Assembly: GCA_017654935.2 (NCBI GenBank)
Contig: CM065693.1
Location: forward strand, 21,167,010-21,231,009
DNA from: Phymorhynchus buccinoides
Taxonomy: Eukaryota; Mollusca; Gastropoda; Neogastropoda; Raphitomidae
Length of the DNA: 64,000 nucleotides
Direction of reading: 5' to 3'
The notes under the pieces are model-generated. The model saw only the letters and a program-made list of their open reading frames with translations, was not told the DNA's origin and searched no databases. Both the position numbers and the translations under genes were made by a program. Below are positions 32,086-44,144 of this stretch, in pieces. The stretch's first letter is position 1; each line of letters begins with the position of its first letter.

Positions 32086-35000
32086 GTTTGTATATATGTC
32101 TCATTATTTTTGTGGAAACACTTAAGCATCTGAAGCACAGATTTAATATTGCACCTGTAGTTTATACCAAATCTCCACCAACTCCGACTAACTAGTGCCA
32201 CATCAAAACCGAAACTGAAAGTGAAAGTAGAAATCCTAAAAGGTGGACCAAATTCTCTTCCTTATTTAAAAAAAAAAAAATTAAAGTCAGAAGTCAAGGG
32301 CCACAATGCCTACCTGTCGCATGAAAATAGGTAGCTCGTAAAAATAAAAAGCTCGCTACCTATTACAGTGTATGTTTGCGACATTGAGCATGAACCACAA
32401 ATTTCACTTTTTTCTAGGGTTAGGGTTAGGGTTAGAGTTAGTTAAATGGTTAAAGTACAGAAAAAGTGAAATTTGTGGTTGTCGCAAATACAGACTCTCA
32501 TAGTAGTGAGCTTTTTATTTTTACGAGCTACCTATTTTCATGCGACACTACCTACCTGCCTACAAGTGCAATCAATCCAAAACAATTTTCTTTCTGTGAT
32601 TCATTCTGACAATTTACTTATTTTATATTTGATTTTTTCTTAGTCGAAACTTTTAACATGGCTAGACTTGAGAAGCAGAATGGATGTTCCCTTTTATGCA
32701 TGCATGTTTTCTTTAAATCTGTTATTGCTTGAATTAATTCTGTACTGTTATGAAAGATATGTTAGTGGTACATAATAGGCCAAATATGGCTTTGGTTTAA
32801 ACAATTTTATTCCAAATTACACAATGAAGCAGCAACAAAATTTAAGTAAGAGTACAAGCAAAGATGCTTGTACATGGTACTGACTTAATATTTTGGATAC
32901 ACAGAACTGGCTGCAACATAAATTACACAAATATGGCGTTGTCACCGAATTTGTCGAAACTTTGTGTTAGTTCCATTTCAGCTTAGTTTCTGACTAATTC
33001 TGGAACGCATGGTAATGTATAGAAAAAAATGAACTGATCTGTTGTCTACACCCTCACGGCTCCCAATTGTCCCACAAAACAAGGGGTCCCAGGGACTCCT
33101 TCATTTACAGTATAGAGGATCCTACTCCTAGAGGTGGGATAGAGGGTCCCAGTGGCATAGCGAATGCGAAATTTATTTTTTTCTGGTGCATCCCTGGGAC
33201 CCCCTACACATTCGTTTAGAGGGTCCTGTAGAATTTTTGGGCTTCATAGACCCCCAAATGGGGGTCCCTGGGAGCCCTGATCCTACATGTAGATGATAAC
33301 CATATAAATTATAAGTATGATAGGAAATATAAATGTTATTGATGATAAACTCTGGGACGGTATTCATGTCGAGATAGCATGAGACTTAGCATGATGCTAA
33401 CTTAGAAGCTCTTCCAAAAGTCCTATTAAATCCTATAGGACATTGGAAGAGCTTCTAAGTTAGCATCATGCTAAGTCTCATGCTATCTCGACATGAATAC
33501 CGTCCCAGGAGACAACATTAATGTTTTAATGTTTATTCATGACTATACTAATTACTATATAAGAAAATAATCAGTTGGCAGAAAAAGTTTATTGCACTAT
33601 TTTCAATCTTTTATGGACAAATCCAAACATTGTCAAACTAGAAATGGAAGGTGTTGGAGAACGGGGGAGGGAGGGGAAGGAGTGGAGGGGAGGAGGGAGG
33701 GGTGTTGGAGGGTGGGAGTTCAAGTTGCATTTGTATGCTCTGAAACTGTTGTTGAATTTCAGTACAAGGACAGCACTGAGGTCCAGGAGCTGTTGGCGAT
33801 AACGGCAGAGAAACTGGGTGACCGCAAAACAGTGGCAGAGTTGCAGTCCATGGTGAAAGAGCCCTTGATTGTGGTGGAAGGAATGGATGCCACAGGTACA
33901 AATTAATCAAGTTCTATTTTTTTGGTAGCTACTTATTTCCCCCCCCCCAAAAAAAAAAAAAAAAAAAAATCCTGCTAAAATTTTACACCAAAAATCTGCA
34001 TTTCGCCTAATAAAGAGAAGATATTAGCTATTGACAGAAAGAGTAACTTGTTTTTGTTTGTTTGTTTTTTCTTCATTTTTTCCCTCCACCTCTATAACTG
34101 CTTTTTGGTCTTTTGTTTTCTTTTTTGTTTGTTTTTTTCTTCTCTTTTTTTATTTTTTTGTCTTCTTTTTTCAGCAACCTGTTTTTTAATTGTATAGTAT
34201 ATAGCTCTTTTCTGTCATTACGTTACCCCCACTGTGGTCATAATAGGGATGTAAGTGTAACTGATTTTTGGTAATTAATTTTATTTAGTCAAAGTGTGTA
34301 GACAGTGCAGACATTCATCAAAATTGTATTGAGAGAGAGAGAGAGAGTCCAAGTCTTGAGTGTTTATTGTACATCAGCCATGGGCCGTAATGCAAACATA
34401 ATGATGAAAAGGTATTGGTGGGGATGGATGGAGGAGAGAGAGAGAGAGGGGGGGGGGGTGGGGGAGCGAGGGATCTCAAGAGAAAAAGAAAGAAAGATAG
34501 CAGCCCTGACTTCCAACTTCTTCTTTTCCATAGCCTCTTGAAAACCCTTGACTGTTTTCCTCCCTTGCACCTGTAGGGAAAACCACACTGACACAGTTTC
34601 TTGAAGAGAAGCTGAACGCAGCTCGCTACAGCACGCCCCCTCCCTGCCTCCTCCCATTACGCCGTTACTTCGACAAAATGCCGGAGATCATGCGCAGGGC
34701 CTACTACAGCCTGGGAAACTACATCGTGGCCCAGCAGATTGCCAGGGAGTGTCAAACTCGGGCTGTCATCATGGACAGGTACTGTATTTTACTGACTATA
34801 ATGGCGGCATGGTAGACCTCCGCGAATCACGGAAAATCCGTGAAGCAGTTTGGAACAAAATTATTAAAAAATGCATTGAAATGGCATGAAAAAGTGAAAA
34901 TTTCACTCTCATTTATTGAATTTTATTGAATTTTCTTCGGCCCCCTGGACCCCGGCCATTTTCCTTGAAAACCACTTTGCCCCCACTACCATGACTGTTT

Positions 35001-35160
35001 ACTGACTATAATGGCGATGCTTTAGTATTTGAAGGAAGAGACCCTTGCGCCTTATGTATGACTAGTAATTTGCAAATTAACTGTATTACAATAAACAGTC
35101 AGACCTACTTACACACACGCATGCATGCATGCACAAGCACACACGCACACATGCATGCGC

Positions 35161-35242
<82 letters not shown>

Positions 35243-37454
35243 TGAGACAAAGAGACATTGAATCTTAATTCAAGTTGCTCGAGACTCTTTCTCACACAAT
35301 TAAGAGTACTGAAGAAAAGAACATGGATTATATGCCACAGGTTCTGGCACAGCACAGCAGCTTACGGCATTGCCAATGAAACCAGCCTGGCAGACCTGCC
35401 GCCCATCAGTCATCAGGACTATCGCTGGCCGGCCGATTTGCTGAAACCCACAGTGGTCATCTTTCTGACTGTCAGCGAGCAGGTGCGAAGAGAGCGCCTG
35501 GGAAATCGACACGACACTCCCATCACTTTCGAGGAACGCAGCCTGAATAAGGATCAGCTCTTTCGAAAGAGGTTAAGATTTTTTTTGTTATAATGAACCA
35601 GTTATTTTTCTTCTATAAATTTTATATAAAGCACTTATTTTTTGTATGTGGTGCTGCACAAGTGGTGATATGCTCTCTTTGTGATAGTAGTCTGATTTTC
35701 ATTGAGATAATTTTCAGTAACTACAGCCGAATTCGCTTATAAGAAAACCTGCTTATAATCAAACTCATTTTTACCCTGGCTGAACTCCTTCTTTGTTATG
35801 TATTATCAAAGCTCTGATATAAGAAAACTTGTTTATAATCAAGCAAATTCCTTCTCCCACATGCGATGTAAATTTGGATATAAAAAAATGATTTCATTCA
35901 AGGAGTTGGTTTGCAGTTCATTTTCTTATAAGGGAATTTGATTTTTTTTATAAGTGAATTGCCATTGACAACATTTTCTTAAAGGCAGTGACTATTTATC
36001 CTCTAGTGGGAAAATAGAACTCATGCTATCTTCCCTCATAAGGGAAAATAGAACTCAGGATAGTTTCCCTCACACTCTCTCTGTCTCTTTCTGTGTCTTT
36101 TGTCTGTTTGTTTTTCTCTCTCTATGTCTCTGTCTCTGTATGGTGACCTCAGTTTCGGTTTCCAATCCAGTATATGCCTTGGTGCGTTCGGGTCAAAGTC
36201 ATGGGGATCAGTGTGTTCTGGGAGCTGTCGGTGGACGGTCGTGGTGGCGCCCTCAGAGGAGGACCTCACTCACGCTGGCTCCGCGACTAAGAGAATAATG
36301 TCGTCAGTAGGGGACTTAGTAGGTGGTGTCCTGAACAGACTGAGCTGAACTCCACCGAAGTGACTCAGCAGCAGTGCAGTGTCTCCTCGGTTGGTTGCCT
36401 CCTGACGGCCTAACATAGATTCGCTCCCCTTGGACTGCTGGTCTCGGATTCTGTGACTTGAACAAGCCGGGGTGTAGCTGCGAATTGGAATTCAGAATGA
36501 GCGGTGTGGGAGCGACACCACTGAACGACCCAGAAGATGGGACAGCAAAAAAAGAAAGAAAAAAAGTTTGTCTAACAGGTTGTGTGAGGCCTATCTAACA
36601 TCAATGGACATATTGTTTGTCTAACAGGTTGTGTGATGCCTATCTAACATCAATTGACATATTGTTTGTATAACAGGTTGTGTGAGGCCTATCTAACATC
36701 AATGGACATATTATTTGTCTAACAGGTTGTGTGAGGCCTATCTGAGGATCAATAGACATATTGTTTGTCTAACAGGTTGTGTGAGGCCTATCTGAGGATC
36801 AATAGACATATTGTTTGTCTAACAGGTTGTGTGAGGCCTATCTGAGGATCAATGGACATATTGTTTGTCTAACAGGTTGTGTGAGGCCTATCTGAGGATC
36901 AATAGACATATTGTTTGTCTAACAGGTTGTGTGAGGCCTATCTGAGGATCAATAGACATATTGTTTGTCTAACAGGTTGTGTGAGGCCTATCTGAGGATC
37001 AATAGACATTGTTTGTCTAACAGGTTGTGTGAGGCCTATCTAACATCAAGGGACATTGTTTGTCTAACAGGTTGTGTGAGGCCTATCTGAGGATCAATGG
37101 ACATATTGTTTGTCTAACAGGTTGTGTGAGGCTTGTCTAACATCAATGAACATATTGTTTGTCTAACAGGTTGTGTGAGGCCTATCTGAGGATCAATGGA
37201 CATATTGTTTGTCTAACACTAGTAACAGGTTGTGTGAGGCTTGTCTAACATCAATGAACATATTGTTTGTCTAACAGGTTGTGTGAGGCCTATCTGAGGA
37301 TCAATAGACATATTGTTTGTCTAACAGGTTGTGTGAGGCCTATATGAGGATGCATGAACCGGTCTGTGTCCCTGTGGATGCCAGCGGAAGCAAGGAGGAG
37401 GTTGTGGAAGCTGTGTTGGAACAAATCAAGCTGAAAGGGATTCATCTGGAATGA
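31375..37454 (+). CDS. CMPK2: UMP-CMP kinase 2, mitochondrial (thymidylate-kinase fold)
   Basis: Five exons: 31375-32085, 33763-33895, 34577-34778, 35341-35571, 37328-37454; 1404 bases, 467 residues, all junctions in frame. The C-terminal kinase has the P-loop VVEGMDATGKTTLTQF (about residues 271-286), YYSLGNYIVAQQIA, the DR motif DRFWHSTAAYGIANE, LLKPTVVIFLTVSEQVRRER and a terminal helix, all typical of CMPK2. The family phosphorylates dUMP, dCMP, UMP and CMP in mitochondria. Residues 1-30 are basic and lack acidic residues, fitting a presequence. A TAA lies directly upstream of the first ATG in the same frame; an in-frame second ATG at 31465 is in better context. The roughly 240-residue region before the kinase resembles the long N-terminal part of animal CMPK2. 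Confidence 0.9.
32315..32547. mobile_element. Fold-back element with TTAGGG-like centre
   Basis: Ends tgtcgcatgaaaataggtag and ctacctattttcatgcgaca; inner arms aaccacaaatttcacttttt and aaaaagtgaaatttgtggtt. Between them ctagggttagggttagggtt. It lies in CMPK2 intron 1. Confidence 0.9.
33058..33279. mobile_element. MITE family D
   Basis: Ends ggctcccaattg and ccctgggagccc; inside gacccccaaatgggggtccc as in the other copies. Confidence 0.8.
33354..33506. mobile_element. 153-bp near-perfect palindrome
   Basis: Arms 33354-33427 and 33435-33506 differ at only two or three positions; the centre is about eight bases. Starts gggacggtattcatgtcgag and ends ctcgacatgaataccgtccc. A degraded relative may lie at 56070-56150. 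Confidence 0.9.
33763..33895 (+). CDS. CMPK2: CMPK2 exon 2: start of P-loop
   Basis: Acceptor atttcag, donor gtacaa. Ends with EPLIVVEGMDATG; the P-loop is split between this exon and the next. Confidence 0.92.
34577..34778 (+). CDS. CMPK2: CMPK2 exon 3
   Basis: Acceptor ctgtag, donor gtactg. Continues the P-loop with GKTTLTQFLEEKLNAARYST, then RRAYYSLGNYIVAQQIAREC and AVIMDR. Confidence 0.93.
34806..34992. mobile_element. MITE family E (ends ggcatggtag / ctaccatgcc)
   Basis: About 187 bases, with a near-identical copy at 51300-51489. Both share acctccgcgaat, ggccccctggaccccggcca and the inverted 10-base ends. Confidence 0.85.
35100..35240. repeat. CA microsatellite
   Basis: Imperfect then perfect (CA)n just before CMPK2 exon 4. 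Confidence 0.95.
35341..35571 (+). CDS. CMPK2: CMPK2 exon 4
   Basis: Acceptor ccacag, donor gttaag. Encodes FWHSTAAYGIANETSLADLP, then LLKPTVVIFLTVSEQVRRER and the Arg-rich lid region. Confidence 0.93.
35720..35990. mobile_element. Probable degraded inverted-repeat element
   Basis: Left gaattcgcttataagaaaac and right ttataagtgaattgcc are inverted, with internal ataagaaaac / ttcttataag motifs. It lies in CMPK2 intron 4. Confidence 0.5.
36570..37327 (+). repeat. Tandem array of the CMPK2 exon 5 acceptor and exon start
   Basis: Sixteen copies of gtctaacag + gttgtgtgaggcctat (last is the real exon). Exon-start positions: 36579, 36628, 36677, 36726, 36776, 36826, 36876, 36926, 36976, 37024, 37071, 37121, 37170, 37229, 37278, 37328. 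Two unit types alternate: ctatctaacatcaa and ctatctgaggatcaa. Confidence 0.97.
37328..37454 (+). CDS. CMPK2: CMPK2 exon 5 (last), behind an array of 15 extra acceptors
   Basis: Encodes LCEAYMRMHEPVCVPVDASG then SKEEVVEAVLEQIKLKGIHL and E-stop. The acceptor aacag is the sixteenth of a tandem series with 47-59 base spacing. Reading from the copy just upstream (37278) meets a TGA 19 bases into this exon, so only the last acceptor gives the conserved C-terminus. Confidence 0.92.
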
Positions 37455-37536
37455 TACATGGCATAAGCATTATGGCGTGTGCTGAAGTGAAAACAAAGCA
37501 ACAAAAAAACCTAACACCTGCCACCCTGGAAAAACA

Positions 37537-37542
37537 AATAAA
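37537..37542 (+). terminator. Polyadenylation signal for CMPK2
   Basis: AATAAA 83 bases after the CMPK2 stop. Confidence 0.7.
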
Positions 37543-37762
37543 ATTAAAATTGTTTTAATGTAACCGTTTGTTCGGGAAGTGGTTCCAATGTTATTCTAAA
37601 ATTGTGTATTAACTGTATGGGGATTTGAACTAAGTAATATTTTTGTTCTCAGGATAAATAAATAATTTCATAGTACAAACAAATCATAAGAGAAGACGTG
37701 GAAGAAGAACAAGAATTTTAACATTATTTGAGGATCTTATAAGTCTGTAGTTTTCCTGACGA

Positions 37763-37965
37763 CGAAAATTGAGTTTTACGTCCTCTTGGTCTGAATCAGA
37801 CACATATGGGACATTTGTAAATACAAATATGGTGGGAAAAATACTGGAGGCAATGCCCGGAGGCAGTATGAAACCAGTGAAGTCCCGATTTTAAAAATTA
37901 ATACAGATAGCTGTAGCGGTGACCACGCCTCGGTTAAACCTCATCGGCTATGGCACCGCCACAAG
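37763..37965 (-). mobile_element. Copy of the dispersed short element at 22338
   Basis: Nearly identical, including agctgtagcggtgaccacgc and the tail gttttacgtcctcttggtct. It sits about 220 bases after the CMPK2 polyadenylation signal. Confidence 0.75.
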
Positions 37966-37969
37966 TTTG

Positions 37970-40075
37970 TTATAGTTGTAGTTTTCCTGGAAGACATGCA
38001 GAATGTGTAATAGTGTGAGAAAATTATATAATGGCATGCTATAGCTACCCCGTACATTTACCAAAGATGACATTTTTTATGTACTAAACCAAGATAAAGC
38101 ATAGACAAAATACTGAAAAATAGTGCTTCTATTGATTGATTTTTTTTTTTTACTGCATTATGCTTATCTGAACAAAAAGTGTAGAATTTAACAAAATCAA
38201 ACCATTTAAAATTTTGCTGATCATACCAATTATGGCTACATGTGAAACTGAAAGTGATCATTTGAACTTAATCTTGATGTTTCTTGCTTTTGTGTATGGA
38301 CACTTTTATACATTCATTTCTTTCCTGATTTGATTGGGATAACATCAGTTATTGGGACTTTGGAGTGGGATATTGCTTTTGTCCTATGTCAAGAGCCTTG
38401 CTGTTTATCACACGAGGTCACACGCATTTTTTTTCAAACGGAGGTGCGGTAGCTCTTCGCACAGGTTCAGTCGGCTCATTTTTATTTCCGGACGATGATG
38501 AATTTGAGCTGTTCTTGCGACAGTACTGCGTCTACATTATCAACATGGACTCTCCCTTTGACAAAATTGCATAGCTCGAATTGTCTGCTAATATCGACGC
38601 ATATGGATGGTCATGGAGTTGAGTAGCCTAGGCCTAGATCCACGGCTAGACGTTCCGAGTGGCACGCACATAATGGTTTGTGTAGATCTGTGACAGCTGG
38701 CACTCTTGATTCAGTCGAGCCATGAATCTTCTTGAGAGTGGCTTCATTGTGTACCAGCTTTAAATTTTGTCGTCGGCGCTGAATGAATCCTTGGGGTAGC
38801 ACTGCACAGCTTGTCAAAGTCTGGGTCCAGCTTTGGTAGGTACAGCTCGCGTTGACAAGACGGTAATGATAATAATGCTATGTGAAGATAAATAACTGTG
38901 ACGTCAAGTTTCTAATAGCAACGGTTTATTCTGACACCTTTTCTCAAGTGCATTTACACTAAGCCTATGGGTTAATATACGCAAATGATATGTGCAGTTA
39001 TGATTTTATATCCCACTCTTGGCAGCCTTCTTTGCTTATCTTGAAGATCGGTATATTATCTTTCACACTACATAAACTGCCTTTTTGCAACTTTGTAATC
39101 TTTCTGCTTTGCATATTCATGAGGGTTTTAAATGTAGTGAAATTGGGGAGTAGTACTTATAAATTAACTGCACGTATTTTTAGTTTTTGTATCCGAGGGA
39201 TGACAGAAGGATTTTCAAACTGTTGTGGATGTTGTGTACTTATTTCTCTCATATTCATGTCTTTATGCAGTTACTAATCACAATTATGGTGTTTTTACCA
39301 ACCGTGATCGTAGGGAGCGGATTGGTAATGTTTTCACTCGTGTCTGAGGTGGTGTTTGTATGTTTGTATGTATCCTCTCTAGCGTTTGAACGGATGGACT
39401 TAGGGTGCTCAAATTTTGCATGCGGGTAGGTAGTAGGAAGATCGAGGCCAAGTTCGATAATGAAGGTCATGGGTCAAAGGTCAAGGTCACTGGAACCGGA
39501 AACGCTACTGAAAGCTGGCCAGTTGCTTCCCCTTGCAAACTTTATATTTGTATAGGTTACTTTTCTAGCTGGCCAGTTGCTTCCCCTTGCAAACTTTATA
39601 TTTGTATAGGTTACCTTTATTTTCTAAATAATGGGTTAATTGGTTCATCTATTTTAGGTAAATATTAGTAGTTTTTATGAGTGTACGTTCTTCATGTTTT
39701 TCACATAATTCTAATCAAATTCTCTCCCTCTTTTATTTAATTCCTTGATGATGTTATATGCAAATGATTGTCTTAACTGTGGTGTTTTTAGTATTGTTTA
39801 TCGAGCCTGTGATCGCACAATTTAATTTCCACACAAGGATGAATAAAGTTGTATTGAATTGTATTGAATTGAATTGAATTGAACAGATACAAACGTGAAA
39901 TTTTGGAAATATGTACAGAATATACAGGACTAACACCTGCAAAAGTTTCAAAGCGTCCACTTTATTAGTTTTAAAATCTTTGAATTTTAAAATAAATGCA
40001 TGTTTTGTCAAGCCACATACTCATAGAGCATTTTTTGCTCTATAAATTGACCATATTACACCTCTAATTCATCAG
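37970..40075. other. Intergenic stretch without a recognised gene
   Basis: AT-rich. A doubled ~50-base segment (ctggccagttgcttcccctt, 39519 and 39571), a gggtcaaaggtcaaggtca cluster at 39471-39489 and a (GAATT)n run near 39862-39890 are the only distinct features. Confidence 0.6.
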
Positions 40076-40099
40076 GGCCGAGAGGACGTAAAACACCAG

Positions 40100-41860
40100 T
40101 TTACTACTACCTCTAATTCATCCAAAATTAATGGCTGCACAGGATGCGCATTCACAATCCCATCCCTAAAGATTTCAAAACGTTGCAAACTTAATAATAA
40201 CACATCAATTTTTAGTGCAGAGCTCTGGGCTATACTGGAATCCTGTCACTACTTAAACCATTTACCAAACTATCCGAGAAGTGTGGTTTTATTCACAGAC
40301 TCTCTGTCCTCCATAAAGGCCCTTGAGGGCAACACAAATAAAAGATCAGAAATTATTAACGAAATAAAACTTATTATTCATCAACTGAAATTAAAAGGTG
40401 TAGAGGTGTTGTTGTCGTGGATTCCCTCTCATGCAGGGGTCCACGGTAATGACCTCGCAGACCGCGAGGCCAAGGCAGCAGCACTAAATAAGGACGGTCC
40501 TCTCACTAACATTAAACTGTCCATAGATGAAATTAAAACTCAACTAAAACTTGCGACCTCAAATGTTTGGAAAGCAGAACTTAAATCTTATGCTGAATCC
40601 AAAGGAGTGGACTCTAACATAGTTAAAAAAGGATTATTTCTTAGCGTCCCCTTCCCAGTCCAATCCATCTTTTTCAGACTGAGAACAGACGCAATCCTTT
40701 CTAAATATAACCCCAGACATTGTCTATGCGGACAGATCATTGATGTAGAACATTTATTCGATTCATGTCGGTTTATCGAGGCGGAACTGGGAGAGTGCTT
40801 GCAGAGAGCAAGCATTCACAAAATTCCTTTCCTAAAGAAATACATTTTAAATAAAAATTCTGAGGGATGGGCCCCTCTGTTATGGCTGATTAGGGACCTC
40901 TCCAAGGCATCCTTTGGCTATCTTTTTTAGATTTTTTAAGCGTTTTTAAGGTGTGCAAACGCCACCTGTACATTTTTACTGTAAACCGCAACGTAGTAGT
41001 CACGCTCCCCCTAAAACCTATTGGGAAAGCCTAGGGTCCCCCCGCTTAAGGTCCCTGACTACGTCACTCCTCTGCCCGACCCAAGGAGGAGGGGTCCCTC
41101 TCCCTCCCTCCCCAGGGTAGGATATAGAGTGAATCGTTTGCTCTTTTAAATTAGTATTTTATAGGTGATTCTAAGTAATAAATAGCACCTAATCCCCACC
41201 GGATCTCAGGCTAGGGGGGGATGGGGGGCGGGAGGGACTTTGTTCCCCCGTCCCTCTTCCCCTCGGCCAATAAAACTCCATGTACAAAAAAACCCTTTTT
41301 AAATAAAAATTCCTGGGCTGGGCCATTAGGCTCTGTGGGCCGACAGCCCAGGAAGATAAGAAATCACTTTTAATCGGTCCAGTGGGGACCATTCATAGTT
41401 TTAACCCAACTAGCTTTGTTCTATGGCTTCGGCCTTTTAGTAAAAGGTAACATTAAATTGTTGCAAAAATCTTTTAAAAATAAAAAGGAATTGTGTTTTG
41501 AAAACACAAATGTAAATATTTTTTACATAGACCTTCTTTGAGTTTTAAAAATCTTGTTGTTCTTAAAAAAAAATGTGGTCCTGAAATTTTAATCCTAGCT
41601 TATCCCCCTAAGTTCAACTTAGGAAAATTCTTTTAAAATAAAGTATTTTACCCCAATAAACACCTTTTAATTGTAGGCCAGGCCAGACATGGTGAAATTC
41701 AACAAACTATTCAAATAAAAGACTTTAAAAACTAAAAGTACCAAATAAAACCCTCTTCTCTCCCTTTAACTGCATTAAAATAAAAAACTTTAACTTTATA
41801 AAAAGAAATGTCCCACATGGAAATTTCCGAGAGGACGTAAAACAAACTAATCATCAATCA
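40100..41860 (+). pseudogene. Non-LTR retrotransposon remnant: RNase H domain and 3' region
   Basis: An open frame from about 40110 to the TAG at 40928-40930 reads SIFSAELWAILESC, VVLFTDSLSSIKALEG, SWIPSHAGVHGNDLADREAK, the E, D and terminal His/Asn/Asp pattern of retroelement RNase H. Further on come CLCGQIIDVEHLFDSC and a basic/aromatic end. The 3' region runs to gagaggacgtaaaac at about 41830. The frame is intact over 270 codons but no reverse transcriptase precedes it. Confidence 0.8.
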
Positions 41861-42662
41861 TCATCTCTAATTCATTGCTTTTGTCCCATATGTGCGTCCC
41901 CAGGTCGAGAGGACGTTAAATCCTAAATTTCGTTTGTTCTAATTCATCGCATAAACTTTCTCAAAATACAAGTAAGAGAGTAAGTCGGCACAATATGAGG
42001 CACACAGTTGGTGATTTAGCGTCTTAACGCTCTAGTTTATTATATGCCTTCGTTGTGATTTGTGGCCTGAAATAATCAAACAGGTGAAGATTAATGCTTT
42101 CCGTCCTCCCGATAAATCATGTTTGCTTGTATAGGTCTTAAGAATAAAGAACATTTGTTTGTACTTTTAGATTGATTGGTATATTTTGTTGAAAGAGCAG
42201 TCCTCACCTCAGTCTCTCTTTTGTTTTCGCTCTGTCACTTGCAATCTCTGTCTGTCTGTCTGTCAGTGAGGGATTCTCACCCACTCTAATAGGACAAGGT
42301 CTCAACAAACTATCATTCAAACTCCCAACTCAATTTCTTTCTCTCTCCTTCCCCCACCCCCCACTCTCTTTTTCCTGTTTCTCTTTATCCATACTTTTTG
42401 AGCATGCTATTCCAACATTGACCTCATTTACATGCATGTGTGCGCATGCACACACACGCACACACACACATGTATGCAAACATGCACATGCCAGCAGGCA
42501 AGCGAGTATGCTTGCATGCACACACACACACTGCAAAGGGAAAGCTGGGAATATTGACTCAAAGAGAAGTTAAGAATGGGGCCTTTTCTACTGCTTCAGA
42601 ATCTTGTAAATCTAATATTTTGTTTATAATCAGTAATTCTTCTTTCATTAAGTATCCACAAT

Positions 42663-42666
<4 letters not shown>

Positions 42667-42757
<91 letters not shown>

Positions 42758-42764
42758 CCTCCCT

Positions 42765-42832
<68 letters not shown>
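42667..42832. repeat. Long CT microsatellite with CCCT interruption
   Basis: Almost pure (CT)n with (CCCT)n at about 42752-42774. Long Ser/Leu or Arg/Glu frames here are artefacts. Confidence 0.97.
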
Positions 42833-42837
<5 letters not shown>

Positions 42838-43113
42838 CGTTCGTGTGTGTGTGCAATATTGTGTGCAAGAAGAGAAACCTCTCCTTCTTTGGTGGCGACC
42901 AGCTTCTATTTATAGAAGTACATGTATATGTACGCACTTTGGGGTGTGACCAAAGAAAGAGGAAAAGAAGTAGATAAGGAAAGGACAAAAAATAAGGAAA
43001 GAAGAAAAAACAAAAGAAAAAGCCTTTGGAGATGAATGATATTTGCTGCAGCAGAGATTTCTTGACAGTTGAGTTCACAACTTGATGGTGAAGCATTTCT
43101 TGTGTACAAGCTC

Positions 43114-43116
<3 letters not shown>

Positions 43117-43153
<37 letters not shown>
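43117..43153. repeat. Poly-G tract
   Basis: About 37 consecutive G; a second such tract, about 36 G, lies at 43630-43665. Confidence 0.95.
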
Positions 43154-43154
<1 letters not shown>

Positions 43155-43629
43155 AGAGAGAGGATGGGGGTGAGAGGAGGAAAGGGGGGGGGGTGAACCA
43201 TAGGCCTTTATTTCGCAGTATCCAGGCAAGGCCAATCCGGCTACCACAGCATTCACCGGTGACAAGCCCCGACTGGCACAGCCCTTGCCCTTCATTTAAC
43301 ACTATTTTGACCTAGTATTCAGTCTTGGTGGGTGAGAGCACTGCGGCTGAATAAAGGTAAGGGGTGAGGGTATGGGTGTCATATAACGAGAGAGATAGAG
43401 AGAGAGAGTGTTTGTGTGCATGCGCGTGTGTGTGTATACATATTGTGTGTGAGAGATTATATTTTGTTGTTGAACTTTTGAATTTTTTGTTGAACTTTTT
43501 TTTTACATTTGTGCTAAGCGCATATAGCTCCACATTGGGTGGAGGAGTGAGCTACATAAATGCTTTGTTATTATTATTATTATTATTATTATTTGAATGA
43601 CAACCTAGATTGATATTTCAATATTGGTA

Positions 43630-43665
<36 letters not shown>
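43630..43665. repeat. Poly-G tract
   Basis: About 36 consecutive G, roughly 440 bases before the NARS1 start codon. Confidence 0.95.
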
Positions 43666-43666
<1 letters not shown>

Positions 43667-44104
43667 TGACAAAAGTACATGGATAAGTTTTGGCCACACA
43701 CACAACTTAATAATTATGATGTTTTGCAACTCTGGCCTGTAACCTGTGTGCACTTGCGTGCACACGCACTCGGCAGCTTTAGGTGTGTTAAAAATAAGAA
43801 TCGCTAAACAAAGCCTTGTAAAATAAACATCCCCCTAGAAAATAATTTATGAAATATAAATTTGATTACAAATTTGCTTAATTCTATTTTCAACGTACAA
43901 TCGGACTTGTTTATGCTTTATATTGTTAATTTATTTTAATTTCAGCTCTCCGAATGATCCCAACTTTGTAAAAACTGGTTACTTCGTTTGGTTTCATCAT
44001 CTTGGGTGTCAGTGTACGTGTAAGATTAGTGTAATCCAACACATTTTGCTTAAATACCGGCTACCTGTTTGTGTTTAAGAATTGAAGAAGCTTTGCGGAG
44101 AAAG

Positions 44105-44144
44105 ATGGCTGGTGTTGAAGACGGAATGGAAGCTTTGAGCTTGG
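44105..44144 (+). CDS. NARS1: NARS1 exon 1: start codon
   Basis: Encodes [13 protein letters not shown] plus one base; A at -3 and G at +4 around ATG. Donor gtatga. Confidence 0.82.

Noticed and set aside
38365..38574. 69-residue frame after CMPK2
   Set aside because: Short, no recognisable family, no splice or polyadenylation support.
42662..43201. Long open frames on both strands (Arg/Glu and Ser/Leu repeats)
   Set aside because: They are translations of the CT microsatellite and poly-G tract; no domain, no start context.
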